Made by a program: the position numbers and the translations under genes. Positions 1-8,343 of a stretch of DNA of 64,000 bases are shown one piece after another. How positions within the stretch are numbered: the stretch's first letter is position 1; each line of letters begins with the position of its first letter. The DNA is from Bulleidia sp. zg-1006 (lineage in GTDB: Bacteria > Bacillota_I > Bacilli_A > Erysipelotrichales > Erysipelotrichaceae): NCBI RefSeq assembly GCF_016812035.1, contig NZ_CP069178.1, positions 744,001 through 808,000 on the forward strand, read 5' to 3'. Under the pieces are notes generated by a model. That model was not told the DNA's origin, did no database searches, and was given only the letters and a program-made list of their open reading frames with translations.

Positions 1-137
1 GTTCCAAAGCTAAGTTCTTGATAGAAACGTTCCTCAATTTCAGCATCATTTCCCTTAATAGACATTAAATCTCCATAAAGTTCATCACTTTCGGAAACAT
101 TTTCTAACCATAGCTGGTATCTTTCTTGCGCATTCAT
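1..137 (-). CDS. Phosphohexomutase (phosphoglucomutase/phosphomannomutase family), N-terminal part
   Basis: The 45 visible residues begin MNAQERYQLWLEN and end in ERFYQELSFG, the N-terminal lead-in of bacterial alpha-D-phosphohexomutases, just before the conserved GTGGLRG segment. These cytoplasmic enzymes interconvert hexose 1- and 6-phosphates for cell-envelope sugar supply. The gene runs off the left edge, so the active-site serine loop is not visible. The ATG at 137 is chosen because GGAGG lies just upstream. An overlapping ATG four bases further in is out of frame. It is transcribed leftward, in the same direction as the two-component genes to its right. Confidence 0.75.
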   Translation of the reverse strand, partial: MNAQERYQLWLENVSESDELYGDLMSIKGNDAEIEERFYQELSFG

Positions 138-197
138 TTAAAAAACCTCCATAATTTTTTTACTACTTCTATTATACAAAAATTTCACTAAGAAATT

Positions 198-1583
198 CTA
201 TAAATCAATCCAAAAAGTACTTCCTTCTCCTATTTTAGAAATAACACCATAACGTAGCTTTAATAAATCCAAATTTTGTTTCGCAATCGATAATCCAATT
301 CCTGACCCATACGCAGAACGACGGTGCTCTTGTTTAATCTTGTAATAACGATCAAAGATATTTTTTAAATCCTTTTCTTCAATTCCAATTCCACTATCAC
401 GAACTTGTAAACGATAGCCCCGGTCTTTTTCGATTAGCTCCAAATAAATTGCATCACCACTTTCAGTATAATGAAAAGCATTGGATAAGAAATTCTGTAT
501 CACTTGTATTAAAAGCTTGTAATCTGTTTCATATTCATAGTGTTCTAACAAAGAGGTTTCAAAACGGCGATTCTCTTTTTTAGCATAAACTTCGTATTGA
601 TGCACCAAGGGTTTTAATTCTTGAATTAAATCACGCTTTTCCGCTTGCACTAAAACTTGTTGATCGTTTAAGCGGGATAAATCCAGTAAGTCATTCACAA
701 ATAAATTCAAATGATTGGCTTCGTCAATAATAATTTGAAGATTTTCAGCGGTTTTTTCTGTGGGGATATCCTGCATCAATTCTCCATAGCCCGAAATCAT
801 CGTCAAAGGCGTCTTTAAATCATGAGAAACATTCGCCAATAAATCTCTCTTAGCCCGATCCGCTTTTTGAATATCCAAAGCCGCTTGACTGAGTGTTTGA
901 TTTAATTCTTGTACCTCTCGATAATTTGGTTTTACTTTTTCACTAGGATAAACACCTTTGCCTAATTCTTTCGCCGCTTGGTTCATTTCAATCAATGGCT
1001 TCGCCACTCTTTGTCGAATTAAAATAGTAATGGCTAAAATCATTAAGAATAAGAAAAAGCCAATAATCCAAATTTGTGTAATTAAAGTTTGCCTTGTTGC
1101 TGAAATTGGTGTGATAACATCATAAACCATTGCCATGACAACATCCTTTCCATCTACTAAGACGCGAACGTCAATTACCCCTTGGAATGTTTGTGAAGAA
1201 CCACTGATTTGAAAAAGGTGATGGTACGCATAATGACCATGATTCAATAAAGCATTCTTTTGTAAAGCCATGGTTTCCGAATTGCTCAAATCAGATAATA
1301 AACAAGCCTTTGAACCATACATTTGATCACTAGTTGCACTAACGACACGAATACAAGTTCCTCCTTGTTTACCTAGGTCTTGAATGGTCTTCTCTAAATT
1401 TCCTGATAAATAAGCATTCGCTACCATTTTTGATTGATTAGCCAATAAATTTAAGCGATAGCCTTCATACATCGGTTTTAATAAGATAAATTGAAATAAT
1501 ACCAAAATCAATAATAAAGAGCCAATAAAGAACAACATAATTTTAAGAATTAAAGCATTTAAACTATTATTCTTCTTCATCAT
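198..1583 (-). CDS. Sensor histidine kinase, membrane bound, HAMP-containing
   Basis: This is a typical two-TM sensor kinase of about 461 aa. TM1 is near residues 10-36, an extracellular sensor of about 125 residues follows with two cysteines (in the GTCIR and SKACL segments), and TM2 lies near 170-190. A HAMP linker, the phospho-acceptor H-box (NVSHDLKTPL), an N-box (NFLSNAFHYT), a G1 box (DSGIGI) and a G2 box (GSGIGLSIAK) follow. The His in SHDLKTP should autophosphorylate and pass phosphate to the response regulator. The frame is open back to a GTG at 1601, but the ATG at 1583 (or the next codon, 1580) overlaps the regulator's end by about 17 nt and suits translational coupling. The signal sensed is unknown. 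Confidence 0.88.
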   Translation of the reverse strand: MMKKNNSLNALILKIMLFFIGSLLLILVLFQFILLKPMYEGYRLNLLANQSKMVANAYLSGNLEKTIQDLGKQGGTCIRVVSATSDQMYGSKACLLSDLSNSETMALQKNALLNHGHYAYHHLFQISGSSQTFQGVIDVRVLVDGKDVVMAMVYDVITPISATRQTLITQIWIIGFFLFLMILAITILIRQRVAKPLIEMNQAAKELGKGVYPSEKVKPNYREVQELNQTLSQAALDIQKADRAKRDLLANVSHDLKTPLTMISGYGELMQDIPTEKTAENLQIIIDEANHLNLFVNDLLDLSRLNDQQVLVQAEKRDLIQELKPLVHQYEVYAKKENRRFETSLLEHYEYETDYKLLIQVIQNFLSNAFHYTESGDAIYLELIEKDRGYRLQVRDSGIGIEEKDLKNIFDRYYKIKQEHRRSAYGSGIGLSIAKQNLDLLKLRYGVISKIGEGSTFWIDL

Positions 1584-2238
1584 AGCGGTAACCAACACCA
1601 CGAATTGTCACAATGTGTTTTGCAAAACCATTTAGATTTTTTCGTAGTAATTTCATATGCGTGTCTAAAGTACGATCATCACCAAAAAAATCTATACCCC
1701 AAACTTGGCGTAACAATTGTTCACGATTTAAAGCAATGCCTTTATTTTTGATTAAATACACCAATAAATCATATTCTTTAGGAGACAAAGAAAGAATTTG
1801 ATTGTTTAAAAGCACTTTATGGGCTTGATAGTCAATTTTTAAACCATCGTTTTCATAACTATCCAATTGCTTTCCATATACCCTTTGTAAAATAGCCTTC
1901 ATTCTTAGTAATAAAATCCTAGGACTAAATGGTTTTTCAACATAATCATCTACCCCTAATTCAAAACCACGGACTTTATCGTATTCTTGTCCTAAAGCCG
2001 TTAGTAAAATAACCGGTAAGTTTGGTTGGATAGCTTTCATTTGTTCCAAGGCTGAAAAACCATCCAATTCCGGCATCATCACATCCATTACCACTAAATC
2101 GATAGAATGATTTTTTAATTGATCCAAAGCCTCTAAGCCATTGCTGGCCAAAACAGTTAAATAACCCTCATGCTTGGAATAGGTATCAATTAGAAAACGA
2201 ATCTTTTCTTCATCATCCACAATTAAAATCGTTGCCAT
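1567..2238 (-). CDS. OmpR/PhoB-family response regulator
   Basis: The 223-aa protein has a receiver domain at residues 3-118, with the acidic pair in IVDDEE, phospho-acceptor Asp52 (VVMDVMMPELDG), the Thr of LLTALG and the Lys of VEKPF. A C-terminal winged helix (about 128-222) carries LSPKEYDLLVYL and DRTLDTHMKLLRKNL. It is the cytoplasmic partner of the kinase that overlaps its 3' end, and should bind DNA as a dimer after phosphorylation. The ATG at 2238 has GGAAAGGAA upstream. No target operator could be recognised, so the regulon is unknown. Confidence 0.93.
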   Translation of the reverse strand: MATILIVDDEEKIRFLIDTYSKHEGYLTVLASNGLEALDQLKNHSIDLVVMDVMMPELDGFSALEQMKAIQPNLPVILLTALGQEYDKVRGFELGVDDYVEKPFSPRILLLRMKAILQRVYGKQLDSYENDGLKIDYQAHKVLLNNQILSLSPKEYDLLVYLIKNKGIALNREQLLRQVWGIDFFGDDRTLDTHMKLLRKNLNGFAKHIVTIRGVGYRYDEEE

Positions 2239-2306
2239 GTTTTTATTCCTTTCCTATTCTTCATCTTAAAGCTTACCATTATTTCAAGTATATTAAAAAG
2301 AAAGCC

Positions 2307-3131
2307 TTAAAAACTTTCTATAAAATCTAATAATGGCGATAATTCTTCAATCTCTAAATCTTCCACTTTCCCTTGATCACAAGCTTCTGGTATAGAAGCA
2401 TACATTGGAATTTGTGCTAAAAGTGGTAAGTGATACTTCATTGATGTTTCTTTTACATGGGATTTTCCAAAGATATAGATTTTTTCATTGCAGTTCGGAC
2501 ATGGTACATAGGACATATTTTCAACAATACCTAGTACTTTCACATTCATCATGCGAGCCATATTGATGGCTTTTTCAACCACCATAGACACCAAATCTTG
2601 CGGGCTGGAAATGATAATAATGCCATCCAAATGAACCGATTGAAACAAGGTTAAAGGAACATCGGATGTTCCTGGAGGCATATCCACAAACATATAGTCC
2701 ACATCCTCCCAAAGTACTTCTGAATAAAATTGTTTTAAAACATTAGCCACCACCGGTCCACGCCAAATGACCGGTTGCACATCCATATCCAGTAACATAT
2801 TCGTGCTCATCACCTGAACACCTGTTTTCGTTACCGCCGGAAACATCATGCCCTTTTGACCTTGAGCTTTACTAGTGATACCAAAGGTTCTACCTTGGCT
2901 AGGTCCTGTAATATCACCATCTAAAACAGCACAACGATGCCCTCTTTTCTGCATACCGGAAGCAATCATTGCTGTTACGAATGATTTACCAACACCACCT
3001 TTTCCACTGAAAATACCAATGACTTTTTTAACCTTAGCTTGTTCATGAAGATGGATACTAAAATCCTCTTTCGCATGCTTACGAAATCCATAATCCTCCG
3101 GTGTTTTCCCTTTATTATTTACTTCACTCAT
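2307..3131 (-). CDS. Mrp/ApbC-type P-loop ATPase, iron-sulfur carrier
   Basis: The 274-aa protein belongs to the Mrp/NBP35 branch of the ParA-MinD ATPases, which hold and transfer Fe-S clusters in the cytoplasm. It has the deviant Walker A GKGGVGKS (residues about 43-50), DGDITGPSQ, the switch segment DMPPGTSD and the CxxC of PCPNC that bridges a cluster in the dimer. The residue after the P-loop serine is Phe rather than the usual Thr. The first 40 residues are short and lack an MIP18 domain. Its ATG overlaps the upstream lipoprotein stop as ATGA, so it is probably translated with the scpAB operon. It has AAGGAG upstream. Confidence 0.9.
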   Translation of the reverse strand: MSEVNNKGKTPEDYGFRKHAKEDFSIHLHEQAKVKKVIGIFSGKGGVGKSFVTAMIASGMQKRGHRCAVLDGDITGPSQGRTFGITSKAQGQKGMMFPAVTKTGVQVMSTNMLLDMDVQPVIWRGPVVANVLKQFYSEVLWEDVDYMFVDMPPGTSDVPLTLFQSVHLDGIIIISSPQDLVSMVVEKAINMARMMNVKVLGIVENMSYVPCPNCNEKIYIFGKSHVKETSMKYHLPLLAQIPMYASIPEACDQGKVEDLEIEELSPLLDFIESF

Positions 3132-3604
3132 TTTTTCTCCTTACGTAACTGACTTAAATAACCATTCACTTTTTGACTGGCGAGTTCAATGTTATCATGA
3201 ATGACTAAGACCACGTATTCATCTGCTTCTGATAATACCGCATTACTCACTTTAAAGACTTCATTGGGGTATTGGTTCACCATTTTTCGCTTTAATTCCA
3301 CCAAATAGTCTTTTAAATTAACTTTGACTTTATCCTTTTTTTTCGTACGAATAACGGCAATCATTTCCGCTGTACCTTCTTTACGAGAACGATAAATCAC
3401 TGCTTCTTCATAAGGCTGTTCATTTTGAAAGAATAAACCTTTCACGACGCGATCTTTCACTCTTTCTAACTGATCTTTTTGATCAAGATCTTTTAATAAA
3501 TGGCTTGCCAGTTGTTCACAAGAGGAAATTGAAGCTCCATTTTTTATGGAACAAGCAGCCAAAGACAACATTAAAAGAAGGCATAAAAAGAATTTAGATT
3601 TCAT
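3128..3604 (-). CDS. DUF4358-like lipoprotein
   Basis: The 158-aa product has a lipoprotein signal: Lys-rich start, hydrophobic stretch and lipobox LAAC near residue 18, so it is probably lipid-anchored on the outer face of the membrane. The rest resembles DUF4358 proteins (an EAVIYRSRK strand, LVELKRKMVNQYP and YVVLVIHDN). No function is known to me. The ATG at 3604 is preferred because GGAG stands six bases before it; an earlier ATG at 3625 touches its own GGAGG. It overlaps scpB by 11 nt and mrp by 4 nt, so it belongs to the scpA-scpB-mrp transcript. Confidence 0.75.
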   Translation of the reverse strand: MKSKFFLCLLLMLSLAACSIKNGASISSCEQLASHLLKDLDQKDQLERVKDRVVKGLFFQNEQPYEEAVIYRSRKEGTAEMIAVIRTKKKDKVKVNLKDYLVELKRKMVNQYPNEVFKVSNAVLSEADEYVVLVIHDNIELASQKVNGYLSQLRKEKK

Positions 3605-4157
3605 GGCTTTCTCCAAAGAGTTCATCCTCCTCTTTTGTTTGATAGTCTGGTAAATCCGGCAATTCTTGTAAGCTTTCTAATTGAAAAGCATCTAAAAAAG
3701 CCTCACTAACACCATAGAGAATTGGTCTGCCTGCCGCTTGTGAGCGACCAACTTCTTCAATTAAACCACGAGTCTGTAGCTTTCTTAACATCACATCCGC
3801 ACCAACCCCACGAATTTCTTCAATTTCCACCCGTGTAATAGGTTGTTTATAGGCAATGATAGCCAAGGTTTCCATAGCTGCTACAGATAGTTTTGAACCG
3901 GCTTCTTCTTGAAATAATGTCTTTAAATAAGGTTCAATCGTCCCCTTTGACAACAAACGATAGCGACCACCATAATGGCTTAATTCAATGCCTGAAGACT
4001 CTTGTTCATATCTTTGATTTAGTTCCTCAATGCAAGTATGAAGCTGTTCCTCATTTAAAGATAAAATATCTTTTAATTGTTCATCACGAATTCCCTCTTC
4101 ACCAACCGCGAAAAGAAGTCCTTCGACTAAACTTAATAAGCGAGCTTGATTTTCCAT
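3594..4157 (-). CDS. scpB: Segregation and condensation protein B
   Basis: The 187-aa winged-helix protein binds ScpA and works with SMC in bacterial condensin, which organises and segregates chromosomes. Diagnostic segments are SLVEGLLFAVGEEG near the N terminus, SVAAMETLAIIAYKQPITRVEIEEIRG cut by the family's typical tandem winged helices, and GRPILYGVSEAFLDAF near the C terminus. The start at 4157 (MENQARLLS) follows the scpA stop by one base and has AAAGGG upstream; the frame is open 14 codons further back but that would overlap scpA. Coupled translation with scpA fits the required complex stoichiometry. Confidence 0.95.
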   Translation of the reverse strand: MENQARLLSLVEGLLFAVGEEGIRDEQLKDILSLNEEQLHTCIEELNQRYEQESSGIELSHYGGRYRLLSKGTIEPYLKTLFQEEAGSKLSVAAMETLAIIAYKQPITRVEIEEIRGVGADVMLRKLQTRGLIEEVGRSQAAGRPILYGVSEAFLDAFQLESLQELPDLPDYQTKEEDELFGESHEI

Positions 4158-4158
4158 T

Positions 4159-4884
4159 TTAATGATTTCCCTTCTGTACCCAGATGGTATCTTTTTCATC
4201 GATTTGAATAAAACACTTTTGTTGGCGAGCTAAATCTAAGATAGCTAAAAAAGTAACGATCAATTCTTGCTTGGTTTCACAATCTTCTAATAAGCAATCA
4301 AAACCGAAGGTATCTGGTAATTCTAAAAACCGAGCTCTTAATTCCAACACCCGATCTTCCATCGATATTTCTTTAACGGTATAACGAACCGGGCTTATTC
4401 TTTCCAATTGTTTCCGTCTCCATAAACGTGACATGGCTTTTAATAAATCATAGGGATTACCTTGAAATCCCTCGCATGTATCCACTTCATTTAGTGGGTA
4501 ATCCATCATTGGACGAGCGTATTTTAGTTGTCTTTGTTCGTAATATATTTCTAATTCTTCTCGTATTTCTTTGAATTGTTGGTACTCTAATAAACGTTTT
4601 ACCAAAGTCTCTCTAGTGTCTTGTTCATAATTATCTTCTAATTCATCCTTTGGATTTGGTAGCAATTGCTTTGATTTATATTCAATCAGAGAAGCCAATT
4701 GAGCCAAGTATTCACCGGCAATTTCAAGATGAAATCGTTGCATGGAGTGGATATAAGCCATATACTGACTCGCCAATTCATTTAAATCTAAGTTCATTAA
4801 ATCCAATTGTTTTTCATGGATTAAATGCAACATCAAATCCAATGGTCCATCAAATTGATCAATTGTGACTGAAAATTCTTCCAT
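4159..4884 (-). CDS. scpA: Segregation and condensation protein A (kleisin)
   Basis: The 241-aa kleisin bridges the SMC heads and ScpB. It has the N-terminal motif IDQFDGPLDLMLHLIHEKQLD split across residues 7-28, the helical SLIEYKSKQLLP segment, and a C-terminal winged helix (VTFLAILDLARQQKCFIQI). It heads the operon scpA-scpB-lipoprotein-mrp. No Shine-Dalgarno precedes the ATG; instead an extended -10 box ends six bases before it, so translation is probably from a leaderless message. The leuS terminator lies immediately upstream. Confidence 0.95.
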   Translation of the reverse strand: MEEFSVTIDQFDGPLDLMLHLIHEKQLDLMNLDLNELASQYMAYIHSMQRFHLEIAGEYLAQLASLIEYKSKQLLPNPKDELEDNYEQDTRETLVKRLLEYQQFKEIREELEIYYEQRQLKYARPMMDYPLNEVDTCEGFQGNPYDLLKAMSRLWRRKQLERISPVRYTVKEISMEDRVLELRARFLELPDTFGFDCLLEDCETKQELIVTFLAILDLARQQKCFIQIDEKDTIWVQKGNH

Positions 4885-4890
4885 GTGCTT

Positions 4891-4899
4891 ATTCTACCA
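4891..4899 (-). promoter_or_regulatory. Extended -10 promoter for leaderless scpA
   Basis: On the minus strand TGG TAGAAT is followed by six bases (AAGCAC) and the scpA ATG. TG-n-TAGAAT is an extended -10 element. Transcription would start about seven bases later, on the ATG itself. The position where a -35 would lie falls in the leuS terminator hairpin and shows no match. Confidence 0.55.
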
Positions 4900-4905
4900 A
4901 AAAAA

Positions 4906-4925
4906 AAGACAGTTTTCACTGTCTT
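4906..4925 (-). terminator. Intrinsic terminator of leuS
   Basis: AAGACAGT and ACTGTCTT form an 8-bp stem around a 4-base loop. On the minus strand a run of Ts follows. It begins just after the leuS stop codon and its T-tract runs directly into the scpA -10 region. Confidence 0.9.
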
Positions 4926-4929
4926 AAAA

Positions 4930-7323
4930 TTACTTCACCACAATATTCACTAATTTATTAGGAACGACAATTACTTTCACAATTTGTTTACCGGTGGTGT
5001 AATTTGGTACTAATTCAATTGCTTTATCTTGAAGTACTTGTATGTCTGAATCTTTTTCAGTTTCAAACTTAGCTCTTAGTTTACCATTAACTTGAACCAC
5101 AACAGTAACTGTATTTTGAACCAACTTTGTTTCATCATAACTTGGCCATTTTTCAAAGCTGATACCTTTCTTGGAAGTAAGAATTGTCCAAAGTTCTTCA
5201 CCCAAATGAGGCGCAAAACAAGAAAACATCTTGATGAAATTTTCTATATAAGGTTGATAAACTTTATCCACCTTGTAACACTCATTGATGAAAATCATCA
5301 TTTGTGAGATAGCCGTATTGAAGCACAAGTTTTCCACATCTTCGGATACTTTTTTAACCGTTGCATGATAAATCATATCCAAAGAACCATCGTTTTCTTT
5401 TGTTAGTTTATTGCTTTCAACCACCAAACGATACACACGATTTAACCACTTAAATGAGCCTTCCACCCCTTGTTCACTCCATGGTTTTGAAGCTTCCAAT
5501 GGTCCCATAAACATTTCATAAACACGAACAGTATCCGCACCATATTCTTCAATCAAGATATTCGGATCCACAATGAACTTTGGATAACGTTTCCCCATTT
5601 TAATGCCATTGGTACCTAAAATCATGCCTTGATGGACTAGCTTTTGGAATGGTTCTTTGCTTGGAACAATGCCTTTATCGTATAAGAAACGATTCCACAT
5701 ACGAGCATAAAGAAGATGACCCACCGCATGCTCCGGTCCACCTACATATAAATCCACAGGCATCCAATGTTTCAATAGTTCAGGGGCACCTAAACAACTA
5801 TCGTTATTCGGATCAATGTAACGAAGATAATACCAACTACTTCCAGCTGAGCCCGGCATTGTAGAGGTCTCTCGTTGCCCTTTTATTCCATCCATTTCAA
5901 CATTCACCCAATCCTTCGCTTTCGCAAGTGGAGCTAAGCCATCCTTTCCTGCTTTGTAGTCATTTAGGACTGGTAATAATAGTGGTAATTGCTGATCACT
6001 TAATGACACAAAACGATCATCTTCTAAATGAACGATTGGAATGGGTTCTCCCCAATACCGTTGGCGAGCAAAAATCCATTCTCGAATACGATAATTAACT
6101 TTCTTAGACCCAATCCCTTTTTCTTCTAGCCAAGCTAGCATTTTTTTAATTGCATCTTCTTTATTTAAGCCATTAAGCCAATCAGAATTGATGTGTAAAC
6201 CGTCTTCTTCCCAAGCCTCTTCGCTAATATTTCCGCCTTCTAATACGGGTAAAATTTCTAAGCCAAACTTCTTCGCAAACGCATAATCTCTTGCATCATG
6301 AGCAGGAACTGCCATAATGGCACCAGTTCCATAACTTGTTAGAACATAGTCGGAAATCCAAATAGGAATGGCTTTCTGATTGACCGGATTAATTGCATAA
6401 GCCCCTGTAAATACACCGGTCTTTTCTTTGTTTAATTCGCTTCTTTCTAAATCCGATTTTAAAGAAGCTGCTTTTCGGTAGGCTTCCACAAGCTCTTTTT
6501 GTTCGGGAGTTGTAATTTGATGGACCAATTCATGCTCTGGCGATAACACACAATAACTAGCCCCAAATAAAGTATCACAACGAGTTGTAAAGACAACGAA
6601 ATGATGATGACTACCTTGCACTTGGAACTCTACTTGAACACCAACGGATTTACCAATCCAATTTCGTTGCATTTCTTTGGTCGATTCCGGCCAGTCCAAA
6701 TCATTCAAGCCTGCCAATAGTTTTTCCGCATAAGCCGGTATATCAATAATCCATTGTTTCATATTCTTACGAACCACTGGATAACCGCCACGCTCACTCT
6801 TACCATCAATGATTTCATCGTTGGATAAAACAGTTCCTAATTCTTCACACCAATTGACTGGCATATCCACACATTTAGCTAAGCCTTCTTCAAAAAGTTG
6901 TTTAAAAATCCATTGTGTCCAATGATAGAACTTTGGATCAGCCGTGCTAATTTCACGATTCCAATCATAAGAGAAGCCAAAGGCTTTTAATTGTTTCCGA
7001 AAAGTTTCGATATTTTTTTCCGTGAAGGTAGCGGGATTATTTCCTGTTTGAATAGCGTATTGTTCAGCCGGTAAACCAAAAGCATCATAGCCCATTGGAT
7101 GCAATACATTATAGCCTTGCATACGACGCTTACGACAAAGAATATCGGTTGCCGTATATCCTTCTGGATGACCGGCGTGTAGACCCTGCCCGCTTGGGTA
7201 GGGGAACATATCTAACGCATAGTATTTTGGTTTAGAAAAATCATAAGCATCGGTTTTAAAAGTTTCATTTTCTGCCCAATAAGTTTGCCATTTGGCTTCT
7301 ATTTCTTTGTGATTGTATGGCAT
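4930..7323 (-). CDS. leuS: Leucyl-tRNA synthetase
   Basis: The 797-aa class Ia synthetase charges tRNA-Leu in the cytoplasm. The HIGH-equivalent motif is in [20 protein letters not shown] (residues about 41-60). The CP1 editing domain shows TRCDTLFGA and [19 protein letters not shown]; the tRNA-binding and anticodon domains follow, ending in a C-terminal [11 protein letters not shown] domain. The KMSKS loop reads KMGKR (in [14 protein letters not shown]), so both lysines are kept but both serines are lost. The ATG has AAGGAGG upstream. A T-box leader controls transcription, and an intrinsic terminator follows the stop. Confidence 0.96.
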   Translation of the reverse strand: MPYNHKEIEAKWQTYWAENETFKTDAYDFSKPKYYALDMFPYPSGQGLHAGHPEGYTATDILCRKRRMQGYNVLHPMGYDAFGLPAEQYAIQTGNNPATFTEKNIETFRKQLKAFGFSYDWNREISTADPKFYHWTQWIFKQLFEEGLAKCVDMPVNWCEELGTVLSNDEIIDGKSERGGYPVVRKNMKQWIIDIPAYAEKLLAGLNDLDWPESTKEMQRNWIGKSVGVQVEFQVQGSHHHFVVFTTRCDTLFGASYCVLSPEHELVHQITTPEQKELVEAYRKAASLKSDLERSELNKEKTGVFTGAYAINPVNQKAIPIWISDYVLTSYGTGAIMAVPAHDARDYAFAKKFGLEILPVLEGGNISEEAWEEDGLHINSDWLNGLNKEDAIKKMLAWLEEKGIGSKKVNYRIREWIFARQRYWGEPIPIVHLEDDRFVSLSDQQLPLLLPVLNDYKAGKDGLAPLAKAKDWVNVEMDGIKGQRETSTMPGSAGSSWYYLRYIDPNNDSCLGAPELLKHWMPVDLYVGGPEHAVGHLLYARMWNRFLYDKGIVPSKEPFQKLVHQGMILGTNGIKMGKRYPKFIVDPNILIEEYGADTVRVYEMFMGPLEASKPWSEQGVEGSFKWLNRVYRLVVESNKLTKENDGSLDMIYHATVKKVSEDVENLCFNTAISQMMIFINECYKVDKVYQPYIENFIKMFSCFAPHLGEELWTILTSKKGISFEKWPSYDETKLVQNTVTVVVQVNGKLRAKFETEKDSDIQVLQDKAIELVPNYTTGKQIVKVIVVPNKLVNIVVK

Positions 7324-7340
7324 GTTTTCCTCCTTAATAA

Positions 7341-7550
7341 ATAAAAAAGCCCTTATCTCTAAGGACGTATTTCACGCGTTACCACCTTAGTTCATAGATT
7401 GCTCTATGCCCTTATTTCTCTTTTAGCGCAAGAGTTACGGTTCGCTCCAAAGTAAGTTCAATGATTTTGAAACACTAAGTTCCACCAACCCTTAGTTCTC
7501 TAGGCTTCCGTCCTCATTTACTACTCTTCTTCAACACGATAGATGTCTGT
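7341..7550 (-). promoter_or_regulatory. T-box leader of leuS, leucine specifier CUU
   Basis: The minus strand carries the conserved T-box AAGGTGGTAACGCG (about 7375-7389), which pairs with the uncharged tRNA acceptor end. A terminator stem CCTTA-GAGA-TAAGG with following Ts lies at 7343-7365. Stem I has an apical GGTTGGTGGAA-like loop. The specifier loop TGAA-CTT-A places the leucine codon CTT at 7454-7456. Uncharged tRNA-Leu should stabilise the antiterminator and switch leuS on. Confidence 0.92.
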
Positions 7551-7580
7551 ATTATACACTTTATTTAAAGATTCCATCAA
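7551..7580 (-). promoter_or_regulatory. Promoter of the leuS T-box transcript
   Basis: TTGATG (7575-7580) and TATAAT (7551-7556) are separated by 18 bases on the minus strand. The -35 and spacer lie inside the last codons of the upstream gene, so leuS has its own promoter without intergenic space. Confidence 0.75.
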
Positions 7581-8289
7581 GGGTATCAATTAGATAATCC
7601 GGACAATTTCCATCATTATGCGTTAAATCAATTTCTTGTCCTTCACTGACTAAAATACTAGTGATATCCATCTGCGAACAAACGGGAACCTCTTCTTTCA
7701 TCGACCGACACAGACGGAGCACGTCTTCGTGAGACTTTTTTAAAAAAGATAAAGCACACCTTTGGAAAGCTTTGGAATGCAAACCAAAGGCATATAGCTT
7801 CTGATTACAAGCATAGGCAATCATCCATGCTAAACTACTCGCCCCAAAGCTCACTTGTCCATCGACACTTTGTGTTTTACGAGAATCCAAACAAATCAAC
7901 TTTGCGCCAAATTCCACTTGTGAAATAACCATGGCAATTTCTTGCTCATCAATGACAGACTTTCGACCAATTAAAACATAGTCCGGTCTTGAAAAATCAA
8001 GCTCAACACCATAATTGACAATTTCTTGTTTAATTCGATTAGAACCTAGATAAGCTACTTTCGGATTTTTCTTCTTTGTGCAGATATATTGCAAAGCTGC
8101 CCGGCTTGTGGAATAGAATTGCTTTTCCTTTAAAAAAACTAATTTTTTTTGCCAATCTGAATAGGATTTTTGTTGACTAAGAAGGAGAAAATCAATCTTT
8201 TCTTTGTACAACTTTTCTAAAAAATGACGATCTTTCTCAGAATGAATTAAGTTATCTGGTATCAGTAATGTTTTCCTTTGTATGTTCAT
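7561..8289 (-). CDS. NagD-like HAD-fold protein, probably catalytically inactive
   Basis: The overall layout of this 242-aa protein matches the HAD subfamily IIA (NagD/p-nitrophenyl phosphatase-like): an N-terminal Rossmann strand, a cap domain with PDYVLIGRKSVIDEQEIAMVI and GAKLICLDSRKTQS, and a C-terminal CPDYLIDTLDGIF. The catalytic motifs do not match. The DxDGT nucleophile loop is LIPDNLIHS, and the acidic metal-binding motif normally like GDRLxTDI reads CSQMDITSI. I infer a pseudoenzyme or ligand binder. It is divergent from a metallophosphoesterase-like gene across 54 bp. There is no Shine-Dalgarno; a TG-C-TACACT box ends six bases before the ATG. Confidence 0.6.
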   Translation of the reverse strand: MNIQRKTLLIPDNLIHSEKDRHFLEKLYKEKIDFLLLSQQKSYSDWQKKLVFLKEKQFYSTSRAALQYICTKKKNPKVAYLGSNRIKQEIVNYGVELDFSRPDYVLIGRKSVIDEQEIAMVISQVEFGAKLICLDSRKTQSVDGQVSFGASSLAWMIAYACNQKLYAFGLHSKAFQRCALSFLKKSHEDVLRLCRSMKEEVPVCSQMDITSILVSEGQEIDLTHNDGNCPDYLIDTLDGIFK

Positions 8290-8343
8290 AGTTTAAGTGT
8301 AGCACTACTACAGGTTTTATCACAATTGTGTTAGTATGAACAC
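8290..8343. promoter_or_regulatory. Compact divergent promoter region, both transcripts probably leaderless
   Basis: On the minus strand TG-C-TACACT is followed by six bases and the ATG at 8289. On the plus strand TG-T-TAGTAT (8332-8337) is followed by six bases and the ATG at 8344. Both are extended -10 elements, and neither gene has a Shine-Dalgarno. Only 54 bp separate the start codons, so the two polymerase footprints must overlap and the promoters may exclude each other. Confidence 0.55.
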
